A DNA stretch of 64,000 nt, taken from Hyphomicrobium sp. ghe19 (GTDB lineage Bacteria > Pseudomonadota > Alphaproteobacteria > Rhizobiales > Hyphomicrobiaceae). The DNA lies in NCBI RefSeq assembly GCF_902712875.1, contig NZ_LR743509.1:2246001-2310000 (forward strand), in the 5' to 3' direction. Position numbers and translations under genes: made by a program. Shown piece by piece: positions 9,069-16,907 of the stretch. Each line of letters begins with the position of its first letter. The first letter of the stretch is position 1. The notes beneath the pieces were generated by a model. The model ran no database searches. It was not told the origin of the DNA and worked only from the letters and a program-made list of their open reading frames with translations.

Positions 9069-9668
9069 TCAGGCTGCCCGCTTCGGGATCATTCGCTCGA
9101 CGACACGGTCCCTGCGAATAAACCGATGATAGACGGCCGCTGCGATATGGATCGTAGCGAACACGACGATCAAGACTGCGCCGGTCTCATGCCACTCGAA
9201 GACTTCCTTTGACAGGTCTTCGTTCTTTTGGGCGATGGCCGGAAGGTGGACCCCGAAGACGTCAAGGTAGCCGCCGTAGGAAATCGCCGTGTAGCCGATG
9301 ACCGGAACCGCGATCAGCAGCGCGTAAAGACTCCAATGGACAAGATGGCTGACGCCCGTAAGCGCCGGAGGAACAGTCGGATCGGATCGCGGCGCCCCAC
9401 GGGTCAAACGATAGAGCAGGCGCAGGATGACGAAGAGCAATATCGTCAGCCCAATGACCTTATGCGAGCTGTACATTGTGTTTGTCAGCGCGTCCCAGAC
9501 GCCTTTGACGGGTTCGCCCTTTTCATTGACGCCGGGCATCTCGTTGCCCCGGTAGGCCATGTAAAAGCCGAGCGGTAGCTGAATGAAAACGAGCAAAGCT
9601 ATCAGCCAATGCAGGCCGCGAGCAGTCGGCGTGTACGTCGGGAGATCGTACTTGGGATCTTGAGCCAT
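9069..9668 (-). CDS. Cytochrome b561 family protein
   Basis: A 199-aa inner-membrane protein with four hydrophobic helices and the histidines expected for two b-type hemes: RGLHWLIAL (helix 1), SSHKVIGL (helix 2), HLVHWSLYALL (helix 3) and WHETGAVLIVVFATIHIAAA (helix 4). Proteins of this type pass electrons between quinones and periplasmic acceptors or superoxide. It starts only 3 bases after the RibD-like reductase stop, so the two form an operon. That pairing is unusual and suggests a redox link between the membrane and the RibD-like/PTPS-like pathway, which I cannot demonstrate. Confidence 0.87.
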   Translation of the reverse strand: MAQDPKYDLPTYTPTARGLHWLIALLVFIQLPLGFYMAYRGNEMPGVNEKGEPVKGVWDALTNTMYSSHKVIGLTILLFVILRLLYRLTRGAPRSDPTVPPALTGVSHLVHWSLYALLIAVPVIGYTAISYGGYLDVFGVHLPAIAQKNEDLSKEVFEWHETGAVLIVVFATIHIAAAVYHRFIRRDRVVERMIPKRAA

Positions 9669-9671
9669 GCG

Positions 9672-10427
9672 CTAGCCTCGCCGCTGATGCCTCAAATCAC
9701 AATCGAACAGCACATCGCCGCCGTCAAGAACATGCACTGCCGTTTCCGGCCTTAACGCTTCGTCGACGCTGCCGATCGGCAATAGTGACAGTCCGGGAAT
9801 TCCGGAACCCAGGATCAGCGGAGCAGCGAGGATGTGAATCCTGTCCACCATTCCGGCATTGATGAAATGCGAGATCGTCGTTCCCCCGCCCTCCACCAGG
9901 ATTTTTTTAAGCCCTCGCTTGAAAAGCGCTTCGACGATGTCGGCGGGCTCGATCCGCGGCGCGGCGGCTTTTATTACGAGCCCTTCGGCGCCTTTCGGCA
10001 CGAGCTGCTCGCTGCTCGTCACGACGATGCAGTCGCTTTCTCCCGTCGCGAGGCAGCGTGCAGACGCCTGAAGGCGTCCTCTCGGATCGATGATGACGCG
10101 GACCGGTTGCGGACCGTCGACGCGCCTGACGGTCAGCTGCGGATCGTCGGCTATGATCGTTCCGATCCCGACGACGACGGCATCGACCTTGGACCGCAGC
10201 CGATGCAGGTGATCCAGGGCGGCTGCGCCGTTAATCCCGCGCGAGTCGCCACTCGCCGTCGCAATTCGTCCGTCGAGGGATTGGCCCAGCTGCGCGATGA
10301 CGAACGGCCGGTCCGCCGGCGCATTGACGATGGGATTGAAAATCGACTGCGTCCCCCCGGCAGTCTCGGCCAATTTGCCGCCGCTGCTGGTTACAGAACC
10401 TTCATTTCTAATTTTGCCGGATGTCAT
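9672..10427 (-). CDS. Stand-alone RibD C-terminal (pyrimidine reductase-like) protein
   Basis: A 251-aa protein consisting of the RibD reductase domain without the N-terminal zinc deaminase. Typical segments are PFVIAQLGQSLDGRIAT (about 41-57), the linked DAVVVGIGTIIADDPQLTVR, and the nucleotide-binding KKILVEGGGTTISHF near residue 180. The RibD reductase reduces the ribosyl group of the GTP cyclohydrolase II product to ribityl using NADPH. Here it lies a few kilobases from a separate GTP cyclohydrolase II gene and beside the PTPS-like operon, suggesting a dedicated pathway rather than bulk riboflavin synthesis. The N-terminal 38 residues are not typical of the family, and the true start could be further in. 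Confidence 0.85.
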   Translation of the reverse strand: MTSGKIRNEGSVTSSGGKLAETAGGTQSIFNPIVNAPADRPFVIAQLGQSLDGRIATASGDSRGINGAAALDHLHRLRSKVDAVVVGIGTIIADDPQLTVRRVDGPQPVRVIIDPRGRLQASARCLATGESDCIVVTSSEQLVPKGAEGLVIKAAAPRIEPADIVEALFKRGLKKILVEGGGTTISHFINAGMVDRIHILAAPLILGSGIPGLSLLPIGSVDEALRPETAVHVLDGGDVLFDCDLRHQRRG

Positions 10428-10544
10428 GAGATCTCGGAGTGATATAACGCAGTCGAATGATCGTAACGCCCTTGGGCCGGCATCGGGATTTCGGACTCCT
10501 CGCTAAGGGCATTCGTTTCCTCTCATCTTACATAGCATCCAAAC

Positions 10545-12320
10545 ATGAATTCGAAGCCGCTTGGCCTTATTGCAATCTATACGCGCGCGCTCGCTCTTTT
10601 AGCTCCCGAAAAATACCTCGCCATGGGGCTCGCAGCAGCAGGCGTGGTGATCGCGGTTACACAACTTGCCGAACCGATCCTGTTCGGGCGGGTTGTGGAT
10701 GCCCTGAGCAAAGGCGAAAGCGCATTCTTCTACATTGGACTTTGGGCGCTCCTCGGTCTTTTCGGGATCTTCGCCGGTGTCATCGTCGGGATAAACGCTG
10801 ACCGCCTCGCGCATCGCCAGAAGATGGCTCATCTCGCAAGCATTTTCGAAAAAACGATCGCGTTGCCCCAAAGTTCACATGCCACTCGGGGGTCGGGGGC
10901 GACCATACGGACGATCCTTTCCGGAATGAGTGCGCTGTTTTGGCTCTGGCTCGGCGTCATGCGCGAGCAGCTCGCGACGGTTTTCGGCATCATCCTGCTT
11001 GTGCCGACAGCGTTCGCAATGGACGTCCGGATGTCGGTCATTCTGGTGACGCTCGCGGCCGTTTACACGCTGATGCACGTGGTCGTCGTCAAGCGTACAG
11101 CCGTTGGCCAAGCGGCCGTCGAGGAGCACGAAACCGCGCTTTCCAGCCGCGTCGTCGACGTCATCGGCAACGTGACCGTGGTGCAGAGTTATGGGCGTCT
11201 CAAGGCCGAAGCCGATGCGCTCAGAGGATTGGCGAGGGATCTTCTTGCCGCTCAATACCCGGTGTTGACGTGGTGGGGCGTGCTGACCGTCCTGCAGCGC
11301 TCGGCCGCGACCTTGACGATGGTCATCATCTTCTCCGCTGGCGCGGTCCTGGCCGGGCGCGGTGAGCTGACCGTCGGCGAGATCGTCAGCTTCGTCGCCT
11401 TCGCGGGGCTGTTGATATCGAAGCTCGATGCGCTGTCGGGGTTTGCTGTGCGGATCGATCAGCAGGCTCCGACGCTCACGGCGTTGTTCCGGCTCATCGA
11501 TGAAGCTGGCGCGCCTGTCGATGCGCCCAGCGCCCAACCGCTTCGTACCGTCGAAGGCGCGGTCACGTTCGATGATGTGAGCTTTCGCTACGAGGGCGCA
11601 TCGCAGGGCATCAGCGATCTTTCGTTCGCAGTGAAGGCCGGGGAAACGATTGCGTTCGTCGGCCCCACGGGATCGGGCAAGTCGACCACGATCGGCTTGT
11701 TGCAACGTTTCCTGAAGCCAAAATCCGGGCGCATCCTGGTCGACAATCAGGATATCGCCGGGGTTACGCTGCAATCGCTCCGAGGCGCGATTGCCGTCGT
11801 TTTTCAGGACGCGGGACTTTTCAATCGTTCGATCGGCGAAAACATCCGCATCGGCCGGCCCGGTGCGACGGATGCGGAAGTCGAGCACGCGAGCCGTCTC
11901 GCCGAAGCGCACGATTTCATCATGCGGAAGCCCGGTGGATATGACTTCGTGATAGGGGAACGCGGCTTGTCCCTATCGGGCGGCGAACGTCAGCGCATCG
12001 CAATTGCGCGCGCCATTCTGAAGGATGCGCCGATCCTCATTCTCGATGAGGCGACGAGCGCGCTTGATTCAGAGACGGAAGCCAAGATCAAGCGGGCACT
12101 CGATACGCTGCGCGCGGGCCGCACAACGTTCGTCATCGCGCATCGGCTCTCGACCGTTGCTGATGCTGATCAGATCCTGGTGCTCGATCAGGGGAAAATC
12201 GTGGAGCGCGGGCAGTTCGTCGAACTCGCGGAAAGCGGCGGCCTCTTCTCGCGTCTCGTCGCCGAGGGCGGGTTCACCGTTCCGAAGACGACAGAGAAAC
12301 CACGCGAGCCGATCGTTTAG
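10545..12320 (+). CDS. ndvA: NdvA/ChvA-like glucan ABC exporter (fused permease-ATPase)
   Basis: A 591-aa type I ABC half-exporter: six-helix membrane domain (about 1-320), then an ATPase with Walker A GPTGSGKST (about 375), signature LSGGERQR and Walker B ILILDEATSALD. The membrane domain resembles cyclic beta-1,2-glucan exporters, for example LAEPILFGRVVDAL, DRLAHRQKM, NVTVVQSYGRL and AVVFQDAGLFNRSI. It would export a glucan or related glycan to the periplasm. No ndvB-type cyclic glucan synthase is nearby; the OpgH-like synthase 5 kb away could be its partner. It lies between the RibD-like and GTP cyclohydrolase II genes, so a link to that cluster's product is also conceivable. Confidence 0.85.
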   Translation: MNSKPLGLIAIYTRALALLAPEKYLAMGLAAAGVVIAVTQLAEPILFGRVVDALSKGESAFFYIGLWALLGLFGIFAGVIVGINADRLAHRQKMAHLASIFEKTIALPQSSHATRGSGATIRTILSGMSALFWLWLGVMREQLATVFGIILLVPTAFAMDVRMSVILVTLAAVYTLMHVVVVKRTAVGQAAVEEHETALSSRVVDVIGNVTVVQSYGRLKAEADALRGLARDLLAAQYPVLTWWGVLTVLQRSAATLTMVIIFSAGAVLAGRGELTVGEIVSFVAFAGLLISKLDALSGFAVRIDQQAPTLTALFRLIDEAGAPVDAPSAQPLRTVEGAVTFDDVSFRYEGASQGISDLSFAVKAGETIAFVGPTGSGKSTTIGLLQRFLKPKSGRILVDNQDIAGVTLQSLRGAIAVVFQDAGLFNRSIGENIRIGRPGATDAEVEHASRLAEAHDFIMRKPGGYDFVIGERGLSLSGGERQRIAIARAILKDAPILILDEATSALDSETEAKIKRALDTLRAGRTTFVIAHRLSTVADADQILVLDQGKIVERGQFVELAESGGLFSRLVAEGGFTVPKTTEKPREPIV

Positions 12321-12342
12321 CGTCTCGCTTAGCGTCTGTTGC

Positions 12343-12984
12343 CTAGAGTTTGTGAGCCATGCGGGCGCGCTTCGTTTCGAGATAGCGCTCGTTGAACTTG
12401 TTCGGCAGAGCGACGATCGGCAGCCGCTCGACGACGCGGATGCCGTGCGATTTGAGCGCCTGCTCCTTTGCCGGGTTGTTCGACAGGAGCTTGATCTCCG
12501 GCATTTCAAGGTCAGCTAGCACGCGCGCGGTCAGGCCATAATCGCGGCTATCGATCGGCGCGCCGACCTCGATGTTGGCTTCGACGGTGTCGAGCCCCTG
12601 GTCCTGCAACGCATAAGCCTGGATTTTCTTGAACAGGCCGATGCCGCGACCTTCGTGGTACGGCACGTAAATAATCGCGCCATAAGGGACGTCGCTGATG
12701 ATCTTCAAAGCGGCTTGGAGCTGCTGGTAGCAGTCGCAGCGCAGCGAGTGGAAGATGTCGCCCGTCACACAGCCGGAATGAACGCGAACGACTGGGATCG
12801 GCGCTGAACCGTTGAACTTGGCGGCATCGCGATGCACGAGCGCCAAAATCTGCTCTTCATCGGTCTCTCCGCGATAGGCATGGGCTTCGAGCATCAGCTC
12901 TTGCCCCTGGAACTCGATCGGGAGAATGGTTTCCACCGACCAGTCCGCTGGCAGTTTTACAGACGTCAAGGTACCCGACTTCAT
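12343..12984 (-). CDS. ribA: GTP cyclohydrolase II
   Basis: A 213-aa enzyme that opens GTP to 2,5-diamino-6-ribosylamino-pyrimidinone phosphate with loss of formate and pyrophosphate. The zinc cysteines are present in SGCVTGDIFHSLRCDC, the catalytic tyrosine in KIQAYALQDQG, and the Asp/Arg pair in PIDSRDY. One family motif is altered: RQEGRxIGL reads YHEGRGIGL. The ATG at 12984 gives the length of E. coli RibA; an in-frame start at 13110 would add 42 residues that look unlike the family. It is not fused to RibB, so it may be a paralogue serving the RibD-like/PTPS-like genes upstream rather than the main riboflavin enzyme. Confidence 0.88.
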   Translation of the reverse strand: MKSGTLTSVKLPADWSVETILPIEFQGQELMLEAHAYRGETDEEQILALVHRDAAKFNGSAPIPVVRVHSGCVTGDIFHSLRCDCYQQLQAALKIISDVPYGAIIYVPYHEGRGIGLFKKIQAYALQDQGLDTVEANIEVGAPIDSRDYGLTARVLADLEMPEIKLLSNNPAKEQALKSHGIRVVERLPIVALPNKFNERYLETKRARMAHKL

Positions 12985-13226
12985 TGTTACCGTGGCTCCG
13001 GGGTCTTCAAAGGCATATGCCTCATTTGCCGAGGGAACGCAAAGTCTCGTACCTCTGCACGGCTGAGCAATGTTCCTACGGGAACAGCCCAGCCGGATTG
13101 TGTCTGGCAACAGGTTTACCTAGGCATGCTCGCCCTGAAGATTTAGAATGTCAGGATGCCGCGCCCAAGAATGGCGCGCCGTCCGCTTTCTAAGATGTTT
13201 CCGGCATCGCATCAGGGTCCGGCATG

Positions 13227-13682
13227 TCAGTCTGTTTGACATTTGCCTTTCAGCATCAATCTGGCGATTTCGATTTTCGGGCAACGGTCCATCACGACGG
13301 TGAAGCCGGCTGCACGCGCCATCGCTGCGGCTTCTTCGTTAATGACGCCGAGCTGCATCCAAATCACGCTTGCGCCTGTGCTTTCCTTGACCGCGATCGC
13401 GTCGCGCACGACGTCCGTCACTGCCTCCGACGCCCGAAAGACGTCGACAACGTCTATGGGTGCAGGCACGTCGGCGAGGCGCGCGTACACCAACTGGTTG
13501 TGAATGGTTTTGCCGGCGATCCCGGGATTGACGGGCTTAACGACATAACCCTCGTCGATGAGGAAGCGCATGACGCCGTTGCTCGGGCGTTCGGACTTTT
13601 GAGACGCACCAACGACTGCGAATGTTTTGACGCGTTTCAGGAGGCTGCGGATTTCCTCGTCACTCAATCCGTCGATGGTCAT
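13227..13682 (-). CDS. CoA-binding domain protein (YccU-like)
   Basis: A 151-aa single-domain protein of the CoA_binding_2 type. It shows a Rossmann-like nucleotide fold with TFAVVGASQKSERPSNGVMRF near residue 20, GYVVKPVNPG, and VVDVFRASEAV, which match the succinyl-CoA synthetase-like CoA-binding domain. The biochemical role of this family is not established. Its ATG overlaps the stop of the VOC gene by 4 bases, so the two are coupled. The ribA gene follows about 240 bases downstream on the same strand. Confidence 0.85.
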   Translation of the reverse strand: MTIDGLSDEEIRSLLKRVKTFAVVGASQKSERPSNGVMRFLIDEGYVVKPVNPGIAGKTIHNQLVYARLADVPAPIDVVDVFRASEAVTDVVRDAIAVKESTGASVIWMQLGVINEEAAAMARAAGFTVVMDRCPKIEIARLMLKGKCQTD

Positions 13683-14113
13683 GGTGCGGGTGCCGGAATG
13701 GATACGCGGCCCTCAGCGTCGAGCGACATGAAGGGGTTGTAGGCAACCTCCCAAAGGTGGCCATCCGGGTCGGCGAAGTAACCAGAATACCCGCCCCAAA
13801 AAACCTTCTGGCCGGGCTTCAACAGCTTTGCACCCGCGGAGACGGCCTCATTCAGAACCTGGTCGACTTCGGCTTCCGAGTTGACGTTGTGGGCCAGAGA
13901 GATGCCGGAAAATCCAGGTTTGCTGGCGGGCACGCCTGCGTCACCGGCCAGCGCTTCGCGGCCGAACAGCGAAAGAACTATTCCGCCGAGGTCAAAGAAC
14001 GCCACCTCAGCCTTGCTTGCGGCGGACGCACGAAGGCCTATCGCTTCGTAGAACTTGCGTGCCTTTGCGACGTCGGCGACGCCGAGCGTGACGAAAGAAA
14101 GCCGCGGCTCCAA
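13679..14113 (-). CDS. VOC-superfamily (glyoxalase-like) protein
   Basis: A roughly 144-aa protein with the paired beta-alpha-beta-beta-beta modules of the vicinal oxygen chelate fold: FVTLGVADVAKARKFYEAIG at the start, VAFFDLGGIVLSLFGR, then GYSGYFADPDGHLWEVAYNP with the C-terminal glutamate metal ligand. The family includes glyoxalases, dioxygenases and antibiotic-binding proteins, and the substrate cannot be told. A TTG start at 14113 is preferred because AAGGA lies 8 bases upstream and it directly follows the hydratase stop. The ATG at 14170 would add residues inside the hydratase gene. It overlaps the next gene by 4 bases. Confidence 0.8.
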   Translation of the reverse strand: MEPRLSFVTLGVADVAKARKFYEAIGLRASAASKAEVAFFDLGGIVLSLFGREALAGDAGVPASKPGFSGISLAHNVNSEAEVDQVLNEAVSAGAKLLKPGQKVFWGGYSGYFADPDGHLWEVAYNPFMSLDAEGRVSIPAPAP

Positions 14114-14114
14114 C

Positions 14115-14930
14115 TCAGCTGTCCTTCCATTCTGGTTTGCGCTTTTCGAGGAATGCGCAGATGCCCTCACCCGCGTCTGCTTCCATCATATTCTTGACCA
14201 TTACCTCGCTCGCGTACGCGTACGCTTTATCGAGCGGCAGTTCGGCTTGCCTGTAGAACGCCGCCTTGCCGATCGCGACCGTTGCTTTCGATTTCGATGC
14301 TATCGCGCGCGCCATGTGCAGAGCCTCTAGCATCACATCGCCATCCGGGACGACGCGGTTCACGAGACCGTAGGCCGCCGCATCGGCCGCCGAGATCGCT
14401 TCGCCGAGGAGCAGCATTTCCATCGCGCGCTTCCGGGGAACGTTTCGCGAGAGCGCCACCATGGGCGTCGAGCAGAACAGCCCGATGTTGACGCCGGGCG
14501 TCGCGAAGTCCGCCGACGTCGCGGCAACGGCCAGATCGCAGGTGGCGACAAGCTGGCAGCCCGCCGCAGTCGCACGTCCCTCGACGGCCGCGATGACCGG
14601 CTTCGGGCAGGCGACGATGGCGCACATCATTGCCGAGCACGCGGTCATGGTGTCCCGGAAAAAGGCTTCTCCACCATCCGGGTCCGTGCGGTGCGCGGTC
14701 AATTCCTTCAGATCGTGACCGGATGAAAAGACCTTACCCGCCGCCGCAAGGATAATGACGGCGACCGACTTGTCCTGGCCGAGCCTGACGATCTCTGCCC
14801 GCAAGTCATCGAGCAGAGCGCGCGAAAGAGCGTTGCGCGCCTCGGGCCGGTTCAATGTCAGGCGGACAATGCCTGGCTCGACGACGTCGGTCAGGACCAA
14901 TGGCGCGCCGGCTGGCGAAAGATCTTGCAT
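14115..14930 (-). CDS. Enoyl-CoA hydratase/isomerase family protein
   Basis: A 271-aa crotonase-fold protein. N-terminal VRLTLNRPEARNAL, the first oxyanion-hole segment FSSGHDLKEL (about 67-76) and the second, EGRATAAGCQLVATCDLA (about 117-134), are typical of the superfamily. The segment that carries the catalytic glutamate in true enoyl-CoA hydratases reads TPGVNIGLFCS, with no glutamate, so hydration of short enoyl-CoA is not assured. It resembles the ECHDC3-like branch. It heads a minus-strand operon with the VOC and CoA-binding genes, which suggests CoA-thioester chemistry. Confidence 0.85.
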   Translation of the reverse strand: MQDLSPAGAPLVLTDVVEPGIVRLTLNRPEARNALSRALLDDLRAEIVRLGQDKSVAVIILAAAGKVFSSGHDLKELTAHRTDPDGGEAFFRDTMTACSAMMCAIVACPKPVIAAVEGRATAAGCQLVATCDLAVAATSADFATPGVNIGLFCSTPMVALSRNVPRKRAMEMLLLGEAISAADAAAYGLVNRVVPDGDVMLEALHMARAIASKSKATVAIGKAAFYRQAELPLDKAYAYASEVMVKNMMEADAGEGICAFLEKRKPEWKDS

Positions 14931-15030
14931 GCGGACTTAACCAATTCTCTGGCCGAATTCTCTGGTCGGCTCTCTCGTCGGCTTCTGGCCAATTTTCGGG
15001 CCAACTCACCGCTAGCCAGCGCGCGCTATC

Positions 15031-15630
15031 CTACTGCTGCAACGCCTTCTCGATTTCGGCGCGGTGTGCCTTCACCAAATCGACGTTCTCCTTGAACTTG
15101 AGATTCGGCGTCGTGCTGATCGCTTCGTTCAGCTCATCGAGAAGCTGCTTCTTGTCTGCCTCCGGAATGCTCGAGTCTTTCTGGACGTCGTCGCGCTCCT
15201 TCTTCAGCGCGTCGACGGGATCGACGAAATTTCCGGTCGTGGTGTCGAGCCCCGCCATGACGATCGAGATGTTTGCCGCCACGTCGTCGAGCTCGGCGAA
15301 GTTGCTGAAGCCGTGCTTCGTCGCAATGCTTTCGAGTTCGGCCTGCAGCGCGGGGTCGGGCTTGTCGCCGGCCGACTGAATTTTCGATGCGATGGATGCG
15401 AGGTCGCTTTGAGCGGCGATGAAATGCGTCACCTGCTCGTCCGTCAGCTTGATCTGCTTCACGTCATCCTGCGAGGGCGGATTGCCACCTGCCGCAGCGG
15501 ACGCGCCTTGCTCGGCCGGTGTGCCTTGCGGCGCGGCCGCGTCCTGAGCTGAAGCCATCGCGATCGCCGCGCATAGGCCAAATGCCCCGATGATAACGCC
15601 AGCCGCCGTACGGGTCAGAGAGACCGCCAT
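15031..15630 (-). CDS. Exported helical protein of unknown function
   Basis: A protein of about 199 aa with an N-terminal signal peptide (hydrophobic core TAAGVIIGAFGLCAAIAMA, probable cleavage at ASA before QDAA), then an Ala/Pro/Gly-rich linker and a helical, charged region with KLTDEQVTHFIAAQSDL. No named domain is recognised. The ATG at 15630 is chosen because GGAG stands 7 bases in front; GTG at 15654 and ATG at 15645 are alternatives. It is divergent from, and about 200 bases away from, the IS1595-type element. Before that insertion its upstream neighbour would have been rplM. Confidence 0.72.
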   Translation of the reverse strand: MAVSLTRTAAGVIIGAFGLCAAIAMASAQDAAAPQGTPAEQGASAAAGGNPPSQDDVKQIKLTDEQVTHFIAAQSDLASIASKIQSAGDKPDPALQAELESIATKHGFSNFAELDDVAANISIVMAGLDTTTGNFVDPVDALKKERDDVQKDSSIPEADKKQLLDELNEAISTTPNLKFKENVDLVKAHRAEIEKALQQ

Positions 15631-15825
15631 CGTGTTGCTCCACATTGCGCTCACATCCCGCGAGCGAGATTTACCGTTCGAACTGATACGCCGACTAAGA
15701 CAAGAATAAGAAACGTTGCACCCCTCTCGTTCCGATTTCGGAAGGGTGCAGTCTCGAATAGGACCCGAGATCTATCGCATGCTGGATTTATCGCCAATGA
15801 ACAAGCTGGGATCGCTGTGCGCGGG

Positions 15826-15833
15826 ATGGCCTT
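15826..15833. repeat. Left target-site duplication of the IS1595-type element
   Basis: The octamer atggcctt immediately outside the left inverted repeat matches gtggcctt immediately outside the right one at 7 of 8 positions. Eight bases is the duplication length of the IS1595 family, which supports these exact element ends. Confidence 0.7.
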
Positions 15834-15860
15834 GGCGATATTATACTTGACATACCCAAC
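15834..15860 (+). repeat. Left terminal inverted repeat of the IS1595-type element
   Basis: This 27-bp segment matches the reverse complement of 19209-19235 at 22 positions. The transposase -35 hexamer lies inside it at 15847-15852. Confidence 0.82.
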
Positions 15861-15876
15861 CGAACTCCTATATATT
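15847..15876 (+). promoter_or_regulatory. Candidate sigma-70 promoter of the transposase
   Basis: A perfect -35 TTGACA at 15847-15852 is followed by TATATA (16-base spacer) or TATATT (18-base spacer) at 15869-15876. An AGGAG ribosome-binding site follows at 15887, 6-7 bases before the transposase ATG. Confidence 0.6.
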
Positions 15877-15898
15877 TGAGGCACATAGGAGACGGGCC

Positions 15899-16804
15899 AT
15901 GTCGATTTTGAGCGCAGAGCACTTCCACGATGAAGCCAAAGCGTACGATTTCGTCGAAGCGTTGATCTGGCCAGAGGGTCCGGTATGCCCCCACTGCATG
16001 GAAAAGGCCCGCGTCTCAAAGATGAAGGGCAAGTCCACCCGGATCGGCACCTACAAGTGCTACGCCTGCCGGAAGCCCTTCACCGTCAAGATCGGCTCGA
16101 TCTTTGAGGCCAGCCACATCCCCATGCGGATCTGGCTCCAGGCGATCTTCCTGCTGTCATCCAGCAAGAAGGGGATGAGTTCGAACCAGCTCCACCGAGC
16201 CTTGGGCGTGACGCTCAAGTCCGCTTGGTTCATGTCGCACCGTATCCGCGAAGCGATGCGGTCGGGCTCCCTCGCCCCGATGGGCGGTGGTGGCGGCATC
16301 GTCGAAGTCGACGAGACCTTCATCGGCAAAACGGTGCAGGCACCGAAGATCGTAGGCGGCTACGCACACAAGAACGCCGTTCTGACTCTGGTCAGCCGCG
16401 AGGGCGAAGCGCGAAGCTTCCACATCGACCAAGCCAACCAAGAAAACATCATCCCGATCATTCGGCGCAACCTTGCGAGCGAAGCCAAGGTCGTCACCGA
16501 TGATGCTGGCTACTACCGGAACCTCGACAAGGAATACATGCACGCATTCGTCAATCATTCAGCCGGTCAGTACGGTCGCGGCATCATCCACACCAACACG
16601 ATTGAAGGCTACTTCTCGATCTTCAAGCGCGGGATGAAGGGCGTCTCCCAGCACTGCTCGGAAAAGCACCTGCATCGCTACCTTGCGGAGTTCGATTTCC
16701 GGTATTCGAACCGCGTGAAACTGGGCGTCAATGACGAGGCGCGCGCGACACGGGCGATAAAAGGAGCACCCGGCAAGCGGTTGACCTATCGGGAGGCGAT
16801 ATAG
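15899..16804 (+). CDS. IS1595-family transposase (ISXO2-like DDE)
   Basis: A complete 301-aa transposase. The N-terminus has a zinc ribbon with two C-x2-C pairs (CPHCMEK and YKCYACRKPF). The ISXO2-like catalytic domain begins GIVEVDETFIGK (first catalytic Asp, about residue 138), with VVTDDAGYY as the second acidic motif (about 200), and NTIEGYFSIFKRGMKGV near residue 237 as the conserved N/H-x-E-type motif of the family. There is no frameshift or stop, so the element may be mobile. Left-end promoter and ribosome-binding site lie directly upstream. Confidence 0.93.
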   Translation: MSILSAEHFHDEAKAYDFVEALIWPEGPVCPHCMEKARVSKMKGKSTRIGTYKCYACRKPFTVKIGSIFEASHIPMRIWLQAIFLLSSSKKGMSSNQLHRALGVTLKSAWFMSHRIREAMRSGSLAPMGGGGGIVEVDETFIGKTVQAPKIVGGYAHKNAVLTLVSREGEARSFHIDQANQENIIPIIRRNLASEAKVVTDDAGYYRNLDKEYMHAFVNHSAGQYGRGIIHTNTIEGYFSIFKRGMKGVSQHCSEKHLHRYLAEFDFRYSNRVKLGVNDEARATRAIKGAPGKRLTYREAI

Positions 16805-16907
16805 GGCCGGACCCGAAGCATCAAGCGCGCTTGTTTCGAAGGTTAAAGAAGAGCGTTGAAAAGCGCGCTCGGAAATCTTGACGGCCGCTGGCCTGCCATG
16901 AAGACTC

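Noticed and set aside
12985..13226. A possible FMN riboswitch before ribA
   Set aside because: None of the conserved RFN element segments were recognised; only a small TGTTCC/GGAACA inverted repeat near 13070 is present.
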